Positions 23,964-31,800 of a stretch of 64,000 nt of DNA are shown here, piece after piece. The position numbers and the translations under genes were made by a program. The notes under the pieces are model-generated. The model made no database searches. It was not told the DNA's origin and saw only the letters and a list, made by a program, of their open reading frames with translations. Within the stretch, counting starts at the first letter, position 1. Each line of letters opens with the position of its first letter. This DNA comes from Deltaproteobacteria bacterium (GTDB lineage Bacteria > Myxococcota_A > UBA796 > SXON01), in contig BJHF01000008.1 in NCBI GenBank assembly GCA_014191855.1, forward strand, positions 36,512-100,511, given 5' to 3'.

Positions 23964-26900
23964 ATGATGGCCCGCGAGCCGCTCGTGCTGGGTACCTACG
24001 AGCTGCAGGAGCGCGTGGCGTCCGGCGGCGTCGGGGATGTCTGGCGGGCGACGCACCTGCAAACCCGGGCGGTGGCGGCGGTGAAGCTGCTGCATGCGGG
24101 GGGGGCGCGCGATCCGGCGGCATTGCAAACCCTGCGCGCGGAGCTTCGGGCCGTGGCCGGGTTGGACCACCCGAACATCGTCTACGTGTTTGGCACGGGG
24201 GAGGTGTGCGAGCAAACCGCCGCGCAAGCTAAGGGGAGGCTGGTGCTCGGCGCCACCTGGATCGCGATGGAGTTCGCGGAAGGTGGGACGCTCCGCGACA
24301 GCGCGGGCGCCATGGCTTGGACGGCGGTTCGCGAGGCGATGCTCGACGTGCTCGCCGGCCTCGCCCACGCGCACGCACGAGGAGTGTTGCATGGCGACGT
24401 GAAGCCGGCGAACCTGCTGGTGGGCGGCATGCGCCCGGGCGTGAAGATCGCCGACTTTGGACTTGCACATTTGCTTGGCGCCGCGGCGCGGGAGCGCGGC
24501 TCGCGCCGCCGCTGGGGCACGCCGAGCTATATGGCGCCGGAGCAGATCAACGGCGTCGATGGCCTTCTCGGCCCGTGGACGGACCTGTACAGCGCGGGGT
24601 GTACCGCATGGGCCCTGCTCACCGGCGCGGCGCCGTTCGTCGGCGAGCCCGAGGCGGTGCTCGACGAACATGTCTCATCGCCGCTGCCAGCGTTTGTCCC
24701 CAACTGCGCGGTGCCGGATGGGGCCGAGGCGTGGTTGCGTCGGTGCCTCGTGAAAGATCCGTCGCTGCGTTTGCGCCACGCAGCGGACGCCGGGCGGATG
24801 TTGAGGGAGCTGCCTGCTACGCTTTCGGGGCCGGCTCCTCGCGCCGCGACTCGCCGAGCCGCGCCGGCGGAGGTCACCGTGCCGCTCGCGGGGCTGGTCC
24901 ATGCCGTGCGCGTGCTCGCCAACACCGACCTTCGCCCCCTCTCCACGACGGTGCCTGCAACGTTTCCGACCCGACCGCTGGGGGAGCGGCCGCTCCCGCG
25001 GGGCGTTGCCGGGGCGGGTCTGGAGCTGCTCGGTCTCCGCTCGCTCCCGGTCGTGGGGCGCGAGGCGGAGCAGGACTTCTTGTGGAGTCGCCTGCGCCAG
25101 GTCTTCGACACCGAAACGTCGCGAGCGGTTATCGTCCGAGGCGCCAGCGGCGTGGGAACCTCGCGGCTCGTGCGTTGGCTGTCGGAGTCGGCGGCCGAGC
25201 TGGGCGTGGCCCGACCGGTCGTCGCCTGGTACGGCACGGGCTCGGGGCCAGCTCGCGGCCTGCGGCCTGCGTTTTCGCGCGCGATGGGGCTGCCGCGGTT
25301 GGACCGTGCCTCGTTGCCTGCGGCGCTGCTCCGGGTTGCCCCGGCGCTGGACGACAGCGATCGATCCGCGTTGATCGCGTGGTTGGGCAGCGGCGGTCGG
25401 CAGGGCGCCGCAGGGTTGCCGCGGGCCGAGCGGCTCGCGTTGTGGCGGCGGGTGCTGCTCGCCATGGCGTCGGCGCCTCCGCCCACCGGAGAGGGGCGAC
25501 CGATCGTGTTCTGGGTGGACGATGCCCACACCGGCGCGGCCGACGCGCTCGCCCTCATTCGCAGCGTGATCGGCCTGAAGATGCCGGTGCTGTTCGTGCT
25601 CACGGTCACCGACGAGCTGCTTCCGGCGCGTTCGGTCGAAGCCTCGATGCTGGCGGATCTGCGCGCGCAGGTGTCTGTGGAGGAGCTACGGCTCACCCCA
25701 CTCGCGGAAGCGGCGAGCCGGGAGCTGTTGGAGCAGCGGTTAGGGCTCGACCGGGCATTTGCGGATTCGGTTACGTCGCGAACCTCTGGAAACCCGTTGT
25801 TTGCGCTGCAGTTGTTGGGAGACTCCATCCAGCGCGGACTGCTTGAGTTCGGGCCTGAGGGCGTACACCTGCGCGCCGGGGCCGCCGTGGAGTTGCCTCT
25901 GGATCTCGAGCGGGTGTGGGCGCTGCGGGTTGAGTCGGCCGCAGCCGGATTGCCCGCCTCCGCGCTGGAGTCCGTGGAGCTCCTGGCCGTGCTGGGTGAT
26001 CCGGTGGACGAGGCGGAATGGGTGGCGGCGTGCGCGGAGCTCGGCGTACCGCCGGGCCGGGAGCTGGTGGAGCGCTTGGAGGCGAGGGGGCTGCTCCCCC
26101 GGGCGCAGGGCGGGGGAGCGTGGCGGTTCGTTCACGCAATGTTCCGCGAGGCGCTCGAGCGGCGCGCGGGGCGGGCGGGGCGCCTTGACGCCTGTCATCG
26201 CGCCTGCGCCGCAATGTTGAGGTTGGGAGCGGAGCGCGAATCGGCGGAGCGCATCGGCCGGCACCTCCGCGCGGCGGGAGATCTGGGCGGGAGCCTGCAG
26301 CCGCTGGCTACTGCGATTGAGTCGAGAATCCTGAGCCGGGAAGCACGACCTGCCGCGGTGCTGCTGCAGATGCGCGACGAGGCGCTGAGCCGGATTGGCG
26401 TGCGCCCCGATGACGCGCGTCACGCCGAGCAGCGTTTTCTGGAGGCCCTGCTGGCGCAGCTCGACAACGACCTTGGTCGGGCCGAGGCGAAGGTGGTGGA
26501 GCTCCTGGCGGACGCCCACGTGCACGAATGGCCCGGCATCGAGGCGCGGGCGCTCTGGCTCAGGGGCCGGATCGCGCGGCGTCGCGGGAACGCAGTGCTA
26601 TCCAGGGATTGCCTGGGGAACGCGGCGCTCGCCGCCTCTGCGGGCCGCGACCGGCGTACCGTGGCGCGGGCCCGGGCAGACCTCGGCGACGTGCTCACCG
26701 ACCTGGGCGACTGGGCCGGCGCGAGCGAGAGCTTTGAGGGGGCGTTGCCCCTTTTTCGCGAGCTGGACGACGCGCTGGGGCTCGGAGAGGTGCACCTCGG
26801 CCTCGCGCAGCTCGACCTGAAACGTGAGCGCCGGGATCACGCCGAGGCCGGCCTGCAGTATGCGCTCGCGGAGTTCGCACGCGTCGGCAATCGGGTGGGT

Positions 26901-27350
26901 CTGGCGCGGGTGTACAACCTGCTGGGAGACCTCGCCAGGTTCGGGGGAAACACCGCGGTGGCGGCGGATCACTACCGAGCGGCGGTGGCATTGTTGGAGG
27001 CGGTGAGCTCGTGGATGGCGGTGGTGCCGCAGGTAAACCTGGGCTTGTTGCTGGTGGGAGACGGCCTGTGGGCAGCAGCTCGGTCGCATCTGGAGCCTTG
27101 CCTCGCCGAGGTGCAGCGCCACCCCGCCCCCGACGTGGAGGTGTGCGCACGGTTGGCGCTGTTGGTGTGCGCCGTAGCCGTGGGCGATGCGGCGTTGGAG
27201 GCGGCGATCGCGCCGTCGGAGGCCCAGATGACCGAGGTGCGGCGCCGGGATCCGGAGCTTCGCGCGCTGATCGGCCTCGTGCGGGAGCAGGCCCTGCTGG
27301 CCGGTCGGGCGGACCGGGTGCTTTGGGCGGACACGGCGCTGGCTGTGTGA
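23964..27350 (+). CDS. Ser/Thr protein kinase with AAA and TPR domains
   Basis: A 1128-residue cytoplasmic signalling protein. Kinase domain at about residues 8-275: glycine loop VASGGVGDVWRA, Lys41 in AVKLL, catalytic loop HGDVKPANLL with Asp145, DFG Asp164 (IADFGLAHLL), MAPEQ. An Orc1/AAA-like domain follows; its P-loop is RGASGVGTSRLVRWL near residue 393, with Thr where the nucleotide-binding Lys is expected, while Walker B (VFWVDDAHTGAADAL) is kept. The C-terminal ~400 residues are TPR-like (LARVYNLLGDLARFGG and others). This is the layout of large myxobacterial kinases. The kinase appears active; ATP use by the AAA part is doubtful. ATG 23964 begins the kinase directly; the frame upstream is antisense to the CoA transferase. 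Confidence 0.88.
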   Translation: MMAREPLVLGTYELQERVASGGVGDVWRATHLQTRAVAAVKLLHAGGARDPAALQTLRAELRAVAGLDHPNIVYVFGTGEVCEQTAAQAKGRLVLGATWIAMEFAEGGTLRDSAGAMAWTAVREAMLDVLAGLAHAHARGVLHGDVKPANLLVGGMRPGVKIADFGLAHLLGAAARERGSRRRWGTPSYMAPEQINGVDGLLGPWTDLYSAGCTAWALLTGAAPFVGEPEAVLDEHVSSPLPAFVPNCAVPDGAEAWLRRCLVKDPSLRLRHAADAGRMLRELPATLSGPAPRAATRRAAPAEVTVPLAGLVHAVRVLANTDLRPLSTTVPATFPTRPLGERPLPRGVAGAGLELLGLRSLPVVGREAEQDFLWSRLRQVFDTETSRAVIVRGASGVGTSRLVRWLSESAAELGVARPVVAWYGTGSGPARGLRPAFSRAMGLPRLDRASLPAALLRVAPALDDSDRSALIAWLGSGGRQGAAGLPRAERLALWRRVLLAMASAPPPTGEGRPIVFWVDDAHTGAADALALIRSVIGLKMPVLFVLTVTDELLPARSVEASMLADLRAQVSVEELRLTPLAEAASRELLEQRLGLDRAFADSVTSRTSGNPLFALQLLGDSIQRGLLEFGPEGVHLRAGAAVELPLDLERVWALRVESAAAGLPASALESVELLAVLGDPVDEAEWVAACAELGVPPGRELVERLEARGLLPRAQGGGAWRFVHAMFREALERRAGRAGRLDACHRACAAMLRLGAERESAERIGRHLRAAGDLGGSLQPLATAIESRILSREARPAAVLLQMRDEALSRIGVRPDDARHAEQRFLEALLAQLDNDLGRAEAKVVELLADAHVHEWPGIEARALWLRGRIARRRGNAVLSRDCLGNAALAASAGRDRRTVARARADLGDVLTDLGDWAGASESFEGALPLFRELDDALGLGEVHLGLAQLDLKRERRDHAEAGLQYALAEFARVGNRVGLARVYNLLGDLARFGGNTAVAADHYRAAVALLEAVSSWMAVVPQVNLGLLLVGDGLWAAARSHLEPCLAEVQRHPAPDVEVCARLALLVCAVAVGDAALEAAIAPSEAQMTEVRRRDPELRALIGLVREQALLAGRADRVLWADTALAV

Positions 27351-27369
27351 GGGCGGGGGACGCTCCGGC

Positions 27370-27430
27370 CGCGCCGCGAATCGCCGCGATGTTCGCCTGA
27401 AGAAGGCCACCGGGCCGCGCGATTCGCCCA
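27370..27430. repeat. 61-bp dispersed hairpin repeat, copy 2
   Basis: The second copy of the element at 2199-2259, with a perfect 9-bp stem GCGAATCGC/GCGATTCGC. It lies between two convergent genes (stops at 27350 and 27443), which fits a terminator-like or REP-like role. Confidence 0.6.
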
Positions 27431-27442
27431 ATTTCCTGCCCC

Positions 27443-28144
27443 CTACGGCGTTGAGGCCGCCACGACCGTTGCGCAGGTCGTCCCCGCCGCCACGCGCTCC
27501 AGCCGAAACCGGCTGTTCTCCGAGTCGAATTGCAGCTCTGGATTCTGGATGAACAGCCGGTTGGAGGCGCCCAGGGTGCGTTGCTGCAGGTCGGCTACGG
27601 AGATGGACCCCTCCAGCAGATCGGGGCTGGAAACCCTCCCATCGAGGATCGTTCGGCTCGTCTGGGCGCGGTAGACATCGATCGCCCCGAAAAGTGGGAC
27701 GTGCAGCCGCACGGTCGCCGCCGGGAGCCCGTCTCGATCCCAGTCCGTAACGGCGGGGGCGGTCAGGGATGTGGGAAACGCGCCGGCTTGTGGGTCGTAC
27801 CCGACGGGCACGGGCAAGAGGTCCATGTGGGCATCCCATCCTGAACCGGTGGACTTCAGCTCGATCGGGTAGTCCTTCGCCGGGATGGCGTCGATGAACG
27901 CGGCGGGGAACTCGGTTGTGGCGATGGAGGGTTGGGTATCGGCCTCGAACGCGCAGGTGTCGTGGTGGGCGCGGAATCCTTCCGGGTGCCGCGATACGGC
28001 CACCAACATTACCTGGCGCGTGTGGATCTTCGTGGTTCCAAGTACCGGGATCTTCGCCATTGTGGCCACATCCAACACGAGGCGCCATGCGCCCGTGAGG
28101 TCTGGCGGTTCGGCTGCAGCGGCGAGCGCGACGAGCAGGAGCAC
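27443..28144 (-). CDS. Secreted hypothetical protein
   Basis: A protein of 233 residues that I do not recognise. A GTG at 28144 gives MLLLVALAAAAEPPDLTGAW, a short signal peptide followed by a mature domain beginning near EPPDLTGAWRLVLDV. The mature part is beta-rich with VMLVAVSRHPEG, HHDTCAFEAD and a C-terminal YRAQTSRTILDGRV region. There is no lipobox. The frame stays open through the antisense of thrS up to 30061, but that part is rejected. It diverges from thrS with about 60 bp between starts. Start choice is moderately uncertain because no clear ribosome site is seen. Confidence 0.6.
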   Translation of the reverse strand: MLLLVALAAAAEPPDLTGAWRLVLDVATMAKIPVLGTTKIHTRQVMLVAVSRHPEGFRAHHDTCAFEADTQPSIATTEFPAAFIDAIPAKDYPIELKSTGSGWDAHMDLLPVPVGYDPQAGAFPTSLTAPAVTDWDRDGLPAATVRLHVPLFGAIDVYRAQTSRTILDGRVSSPDLLEGSISVADLQQRTLGASNRLFIQNPELQFDSENSRFRLERVAAGTTCATVVAASTP

Positions 28145-28207
28145 AACCGAGCGTACCGCGGGGGCGTTCCGCCGTCGCGGATTCGGGATAGGCGCGCGCG
28201 GTCGAGG

Positions 28208-29983
28208 ATGAGCATGGAAGACCACGAGAAGGGCCGCGAGGCCTTTGCGAACGAAGAAAGCTACCGCCTGCACGCGCTGCGGCACAGCACCGCACACATC
28301 ATGGCGGAGGCGATCGCCACGGTATTCCCCGGCGCCAAGTTTGCGTTTGGCCCCCCCGTGGAGGACGGATTCTACTACGACGTAGATGTGTCCCGCACCA
28401 TCACCGAGGCCGACTTCCCCGCGATCGAGGAGGCGATGAAGGCCGTCGTGAAGCGGAACAGTCAGTTCGTGCGTCGCAACGTCGACCACGCGGAGGCGGC
28501 CACCCTGTTCGAGGGCCAGCCCTACAAACTTGAGCACATCGGCAACCTTGAGGGGCCGCTGGGCACCTTCGACCAGGGTGGTTTCGTAGACCTCTGCAAC
28601 GGTCCGCACGCGCTGCGCACCGGCCAATGCAAACACTTCAAGCTGATGAAGGTTTCGGGGGCGTACTGGAAGGGCGATGCCTCTCGGCCCATGCTTCAGC
28701 GGGTGTACGGCACCGTTTGGCCCACCCGCGAAGCGCTGGATCAATACCTGTTCCGGCTCGAAGAGGCCAAGAAGCGGGACCATCGCCGGGTTGGCCAACA
28801 GATGGGGTTGTTCTACACCCACGAGTGGGCGCCGGGCGCGATCTTCTGGCTTCCAAAGGGCGAAGTTCTCTACCACACCCTGAGCGAGGCGATGCGCACC
28901 TTGCTTCTGGGCGAGGGCTACGTAGCGGTTCGCACCCCGATGCTGTTCGAGAAGGACCTGTGGGAGCTCAGCGGCCACTGGGCGCACTACCGCGAGAACA
29001 TGTTCACCATCCTCAAGCAGGAGGAGGGCGAAACGGAGGGGCGCGCCTACAGCCTCAAGCCGATGAACTGCCCGAGCCACATGTTGCTGTTTCGCAGCAC
29101 CAAGCGCAGCTATCGTGAGCTGCCCCTGCGGATCCACGACCAGGGCGTATTGCATCGAGACGAGGTGAAGGGCGCGCTGGGCGGCCTCACTCGCGTTCGC
29201 CAGTTCAGCCAGGACGACGCGCACTTGTTCTGCATGGAAGAGCAGGTGGAGCAGGAGGTGACCGACCTCATCGCCCTGGTGAACCGCGTGTACGGGGCGA
29301 TGGGCCTCGGCTACAAGGCCAAGCTGTCCACCCGACCGGTGGAAAAGCTGGGTGGTGAGGAGCTGTGGGACCGGGCGGAGCGGGCGCTGGAGAACGCGTT
29401 GAAGGCCAACAACCTCGAGTGGACGGTGAACGCCGGCGATGGCGCCTTCTACGGTCCGAAGATCGACTTCGATGTGATCGACGCGCTGGGCCGCGCCTGG
29501 CAATGCGCCACGATCCAGCTTGACTACCAGGTGCCCATCCGCTTCGAGCTCTCGTACGTGGGGGCCGACAACGCCCCGCACGTTCCCGTCGTGATCCACC
29601 GCGCCATCTTCGGCAGCTTCGAGCGGTTCATCGGCATTCTCATCGAGCACTACGCGGGCGCGTTCCCGGCGTGGATGGCGCCCGAGCAGGTGCGCGTGAT
29701 GACGGTGTCGGAGAAGTCCGTCGCTTGGGGGGCGGAGGTCGTGGCCGCGCTCAAGTCGGCCGGCATCCGGGTGTTCTTCGACGATCGGGACGACAAGATC
29801 GGCGCGAAGATCCGCGAAGCGCATGCCCACAAACCCGCGTGGCAGGTGGTGGTCGGCGAGCGGGATGCGGAGAACCGGACCGTGAGCGTGAAGTCGCGAG
29901 ACGCCGACCTGGGCGCGTTGACGACCGAGGAGTTCGTGGCGGTGGTGGCGGCGGAGTCGAAGGTTCCGTTCGCGGTGCGGTAG
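28208..29983 (+). CDS. thrS: Threonyl-tRNA synthetase lacking the TGS domain
   Basis: Class II threonyl-tRNA synthetase of 591 residues; typical bacterial ThrRS has about 640. The missing part is the N-terminal TGS domain: this protein starts only ~20 residues before the editing domain (LRHSTAHIMAEAIATVFPG). The editing-site motif VDLCNGPH and the catalytic core are present: zinc Cys in LKPMNCPSHML, motif 2 VLHRDEVKGALGGLTRVRQF, zinc His in DDAHLF, motif 3 GSFERFIGILIEHYAG. The C-terminal anticodon-binding domain begins near PEQVRVMTV. It charges tRNA-Thr and edits Ser-tRNA-Thr. I start at ATG 28208; upstream frame is antisense to the divergent secreted-protein gene and holds no TGS-like sequence. 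Confidence 0.95.
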   Translation: MSMEDHEKGREAFANEESYRLHALRHSTAHIMAEAIATVFPGAKFAFGPPVEDGFYYDVDVSRTITEADFPAIEEAMKAVVKRNSQFVRRNVDHAEAATLFEGQPYKLEHIGNLEGPLGTFDQGGFVDLCNGPHALRTGQCKHFKLMKVSGAYWKGDASRPMLQRVYGTVWPTREALDQYLFRLEEAKKRDHRRVGQQMGLFYTHEWAPGAIFWLPKGEVLYHTLSEAMRTLLLGEGYVAVRTPMLFEKDLWELSGHWAHYRENMFTILKQEEGETEGRAYSLKPMNCPSHMLLFRSTKRSYRELPLRIHDQGVLHRDEVKGALGGLTRVRQFSQDDAHLFCMEEQVEQEVTDLIALVNRVYGAMGLGYKAKLSTRPVEKLGGEELWDRAERALENALKANNLEWTVNAGDGAFYGPKIDFDVIDALGRAWQCATIQLDYQVPIRFELSYVGADNAPHVPVVIHRAIFGSFERFIGILIEHYAGAFPAWMAPEQVRVMTVSEKSVAWGAEVVAALKSAGIRVFFDDRDDKIGAKIREAHAHKPAWQVVVGERDAENRTVSVKSRDADLGALTTEEFVAVVAAESKVPFAVR

Positions 29984-30435
29984 GGCGGCCGGGGCTACGG
30001 GCCGCGGGGGCGCCTGCGGCGCGGGGGAGACGGGCTGCGATGGGGCGATGGTGCAGGCCACGTTTCGGGGCCGCGCCGACGGTGCCCACCATCGCGGCGC
30101 CGCTGGAGCGGACGTCGCGCCACCGGAGCGGACGTCGTGCCGGGGGACCGCCGGCAGCGCGGAGGGCGATTCTCACAACGGGCAGGGCGGGCGGCCCGGC
30201 TCGAAGATTTGAGAACGTTTTGAGGGCGTTTTTCTCACATCAGGCGGGGGGAGCGCCCCGCCGGGGCGGTTGTGAGAATTTCAGGTCGGATTTTTCTCAT
30301 AATGTCGGGGGCGACTCCCATAACGGCGGGCGCGACTCTCAGAACGCGCGGGGGGGCCAGCCCCCCTCGACGTTGTGAGATCATGTCGCGACACGGGGCG
30401 CTTCCCCGTAGCCCGCCGCCCGCGCCGTCGGGCGC
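29984..30435. repeat. Intergenic dispersed element, copy B, with TTCTCA motif array
   Basis: A 452-bp gene-free stretch. 29990-30040 is a GGGCTACGGGCC/GCGCC hairpin block. 30042-30220 aligns to copy A (11970-11788). From 30169 to 30385 there are eight degenerate copies of TTCTCANAACG or its reverse complement: 30169, 30208, 30229, 30270, 30291, 30315, 30336 and 30373. A final CCCCGTAGCCCGC block (30404 onward) runs into the end of the next gene. Open frames here are spurious. Confidence 0.6.
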
Positions 30436-31269
30436 CTAGCCCGTAGCCCGCCCGAAGCGCATCCTCTGCTTCCAAAACGCCAAAAACGGCGCCGTAAACC
30501 GCTCCACCTGCTCAGGCGCCAGCATCGCCGGATACGACGCCATCGCGATCCACGCGAAGCCGCCGACGTTCATGAGCGCGTGGATCCCCAGGTGCAGGGC
30601 TACCCCCGCGGCGAGCAGCGGGACCCGGGGCCGGCCGAACCAGATCAGGAACGGAAACGAGCACTCAAACAGCATCGTGAACCACCCGAAGACCGTGAGC
30701 ACGAGCGTGTGGGTCGACAACCACTGGTCCAACGGCGTGTTCGCGAAGTTGGGGGTGAGCAGGTGCCAGCCGAGCGCTTCGCCGGTGAGCCACTCGGACT
30801 CGGTGAGCAGCTTGTTGAAGCCCGTTGCGCCGTAGATCCCGCAAAAGAGGATGCGGAGCGCGGTTTGGGCGTGATGCGTCGTCGGCAAATCGCCGCGCCC
30901 GCCCCCCGGAGCGAACAGCAGGATCCCGAGCTCCCAGAACAACAAGCGGTCGTGCGCCTTCGTGTTGATCCACTCGTGCAGGAGCAGTGCGGACGATGCG
31001 ATGAGGATGGCGACGAGCGCGGTGCGATTCGCGCGTCCCGTGATGAGGAGCAGCGCGCCGGCCAGCGTGACGCCGAAGAGCACCCAGGCTTCGGTGGGTG
31101 AGAAGGGGTGCCACCGCGGAATGGGGAGGGGTCCGGACCCAAAGAGCGCGCCCGCGGTGGAGTACCGCTCCGGCACCGTGGGCCCTCGGGGAAGCCACTC
31201 GGCCAGCACGGCGAACCCCAGGAGCACCCGAGTGAGGCCCCATCCGGGGTGGGCGCGCTCGATGGTCAT
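30436..31269 (-). CDS. HTTM-domain membrane protein 1
   Basis: A 277-residue integral membrane protein with the HTTM layout related to vitamin-K-dependent gamma-carboxylase. It has about six hydrophobic helices (LTRVLLGFAVLAEWL, LLITGRANRTALVAILIASS, LHLGIHALMNVGGFAWIAMA and others) and the family words GIYGATGFNKLL, SFPFLIWFG and HLGIHALMN. The activity of bacterial HTTM proteins is mostly unknown. The ATG at 31269 overlaps the stop of the upstream small gene (ATGA). The same small-gene/HTTM pair recurs at 52349-53706. The last residues RATG and the stop are encoded by a dispersed GCTACGGGCTAG repeat. Confidence 0.8.
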   Translation of the reverse strand: MTIERAHPGWGLTRVLLGFAVLAEWLPRGPTVPERYSTAGALFGSGPLPIPRWHPFSPTEAWVLFGVTLAGALLLITGRANRTALVAILIASSALLLHEWINTKAHDRLLFWELGILLFAPGGGRGDLPTTHHAQTALRILFCGIYGATGFNKLLTESEWLTGEALGWHLLTPNFANTPLDQWLSTHTLVLTVFGWFTMLFECSFPFLIWFGRPRVPLLAAGVALHLGIHALMNVGGFAWIAMASYPAMLAPEQVERFTAPFLAFWKQRMRFGRATG

Positions 31270-31709
31270 CGGGGGCACTCGATCGCCTCACGGTACTCGA
31301 TAATCGGTGTTTGTGAAAGGGTATCTTCGCCAAGCACCTTGGTCCGCCTCTCACGAACCAGCCGCGCGAAACGCGCCCGCGTCCAGACGCAGGCCTCGAC
31401 CAACCACGCTTTCGCGAACTCGGGATACTTCCACAACGAGGGGCGCTCCCACCGGTAGCCACTCTCCCATCGCGCCGGTAGATCCTTCTCCATCGGGTAG
31501 GGGATCCAATTCTTGGCGTCGATCGAAACCTCAAAGCGGGCGCGGCTCACGCGGTGCTCGACCACGGTGAACATGTGCCAGCGGGCGGGCCAGAACCAGT
31601 CGCCGAGGCGGGCGCCCAGCACGCCGGGCTCCTGCCCGATCGAGTCTACCGCGCAGGCGAGGTGGAACACCGCGAATAGCGCGAGCGCGGCATTTTTGAG
31701 GGGGGCCAC
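31266..31709 (-). CDS. HTTM-partner small membrane-anchored protein 1
   Basis: A 147-residue protein with one N-terminal hydrophobic segment (NAALALFAVFHLACAV) and a soluble tail rich in Trp, Arg and Glu. The FHLAC could be read as a lipobox, but a membrane anchor is as likely. A short motif WPARWHMF followed by a beta segment and WIPYPM resembles the SRYPMF and IIPYTYW blocks of the small gene at 52349, which also precedes an HTTM gene with the same ATGA overlap. I infer a two-component membrane complex; the family has no name known to me. GTG start at 31709, 15 nt from the central palindrome. Confidence 0.6.
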   Translation of the reverse strand: MAPLKNAALALFAVFHLACAVDSIGQEPGVLGARLGDWFWPARWHMFTVVEHRVSRARFEVSIDAKNWIPYPMEKDLPARWESGYRWERPSLWKYPEFAKAWLVEACVWTRARFARLVRERRTKVLGEDTLSQTPIIEYREAIECPR

Positions 31710-31724
31710 GCCCGGGGGATAACG

Positions 31725-31785
31725 GAGGGGTCAGGACGGTGCCATTGCGATTGAGTCAATCGCAATGGCACCGTCCTGACCCCTC
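31725..31785. promoter_or_regulatory. 61-nt perfect palindrome between divergent starts
   Basis: Two perfect 30-nt arms (31725-31754 and 31756-31785) surround a single G at 31755. The outer end reads GAGGGGTCAGGACGGTGCC. Exactly 15 nt separate it from each start codon (GTG 31709 on the reverse strand and ATG 31801), so the centre is the exact midpoint. It can form a cruciform in DNA or a 30-bp hairpin directly upstream of each coding sequence. The GGGGTCAGG ends recall REP/RAYT-type elements, which is inference. Confidence 0.85.
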
Positions 31786-31800
31786 GCATAGGCTCGCGCG

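Noticed and set aside
28145..30061. Reverse-strand frame through thrS joined to the secreted protein
   Set aside because: Antisense of a highly conserved gene with no motif of its own; GTG 28144 begins a signal peptide.
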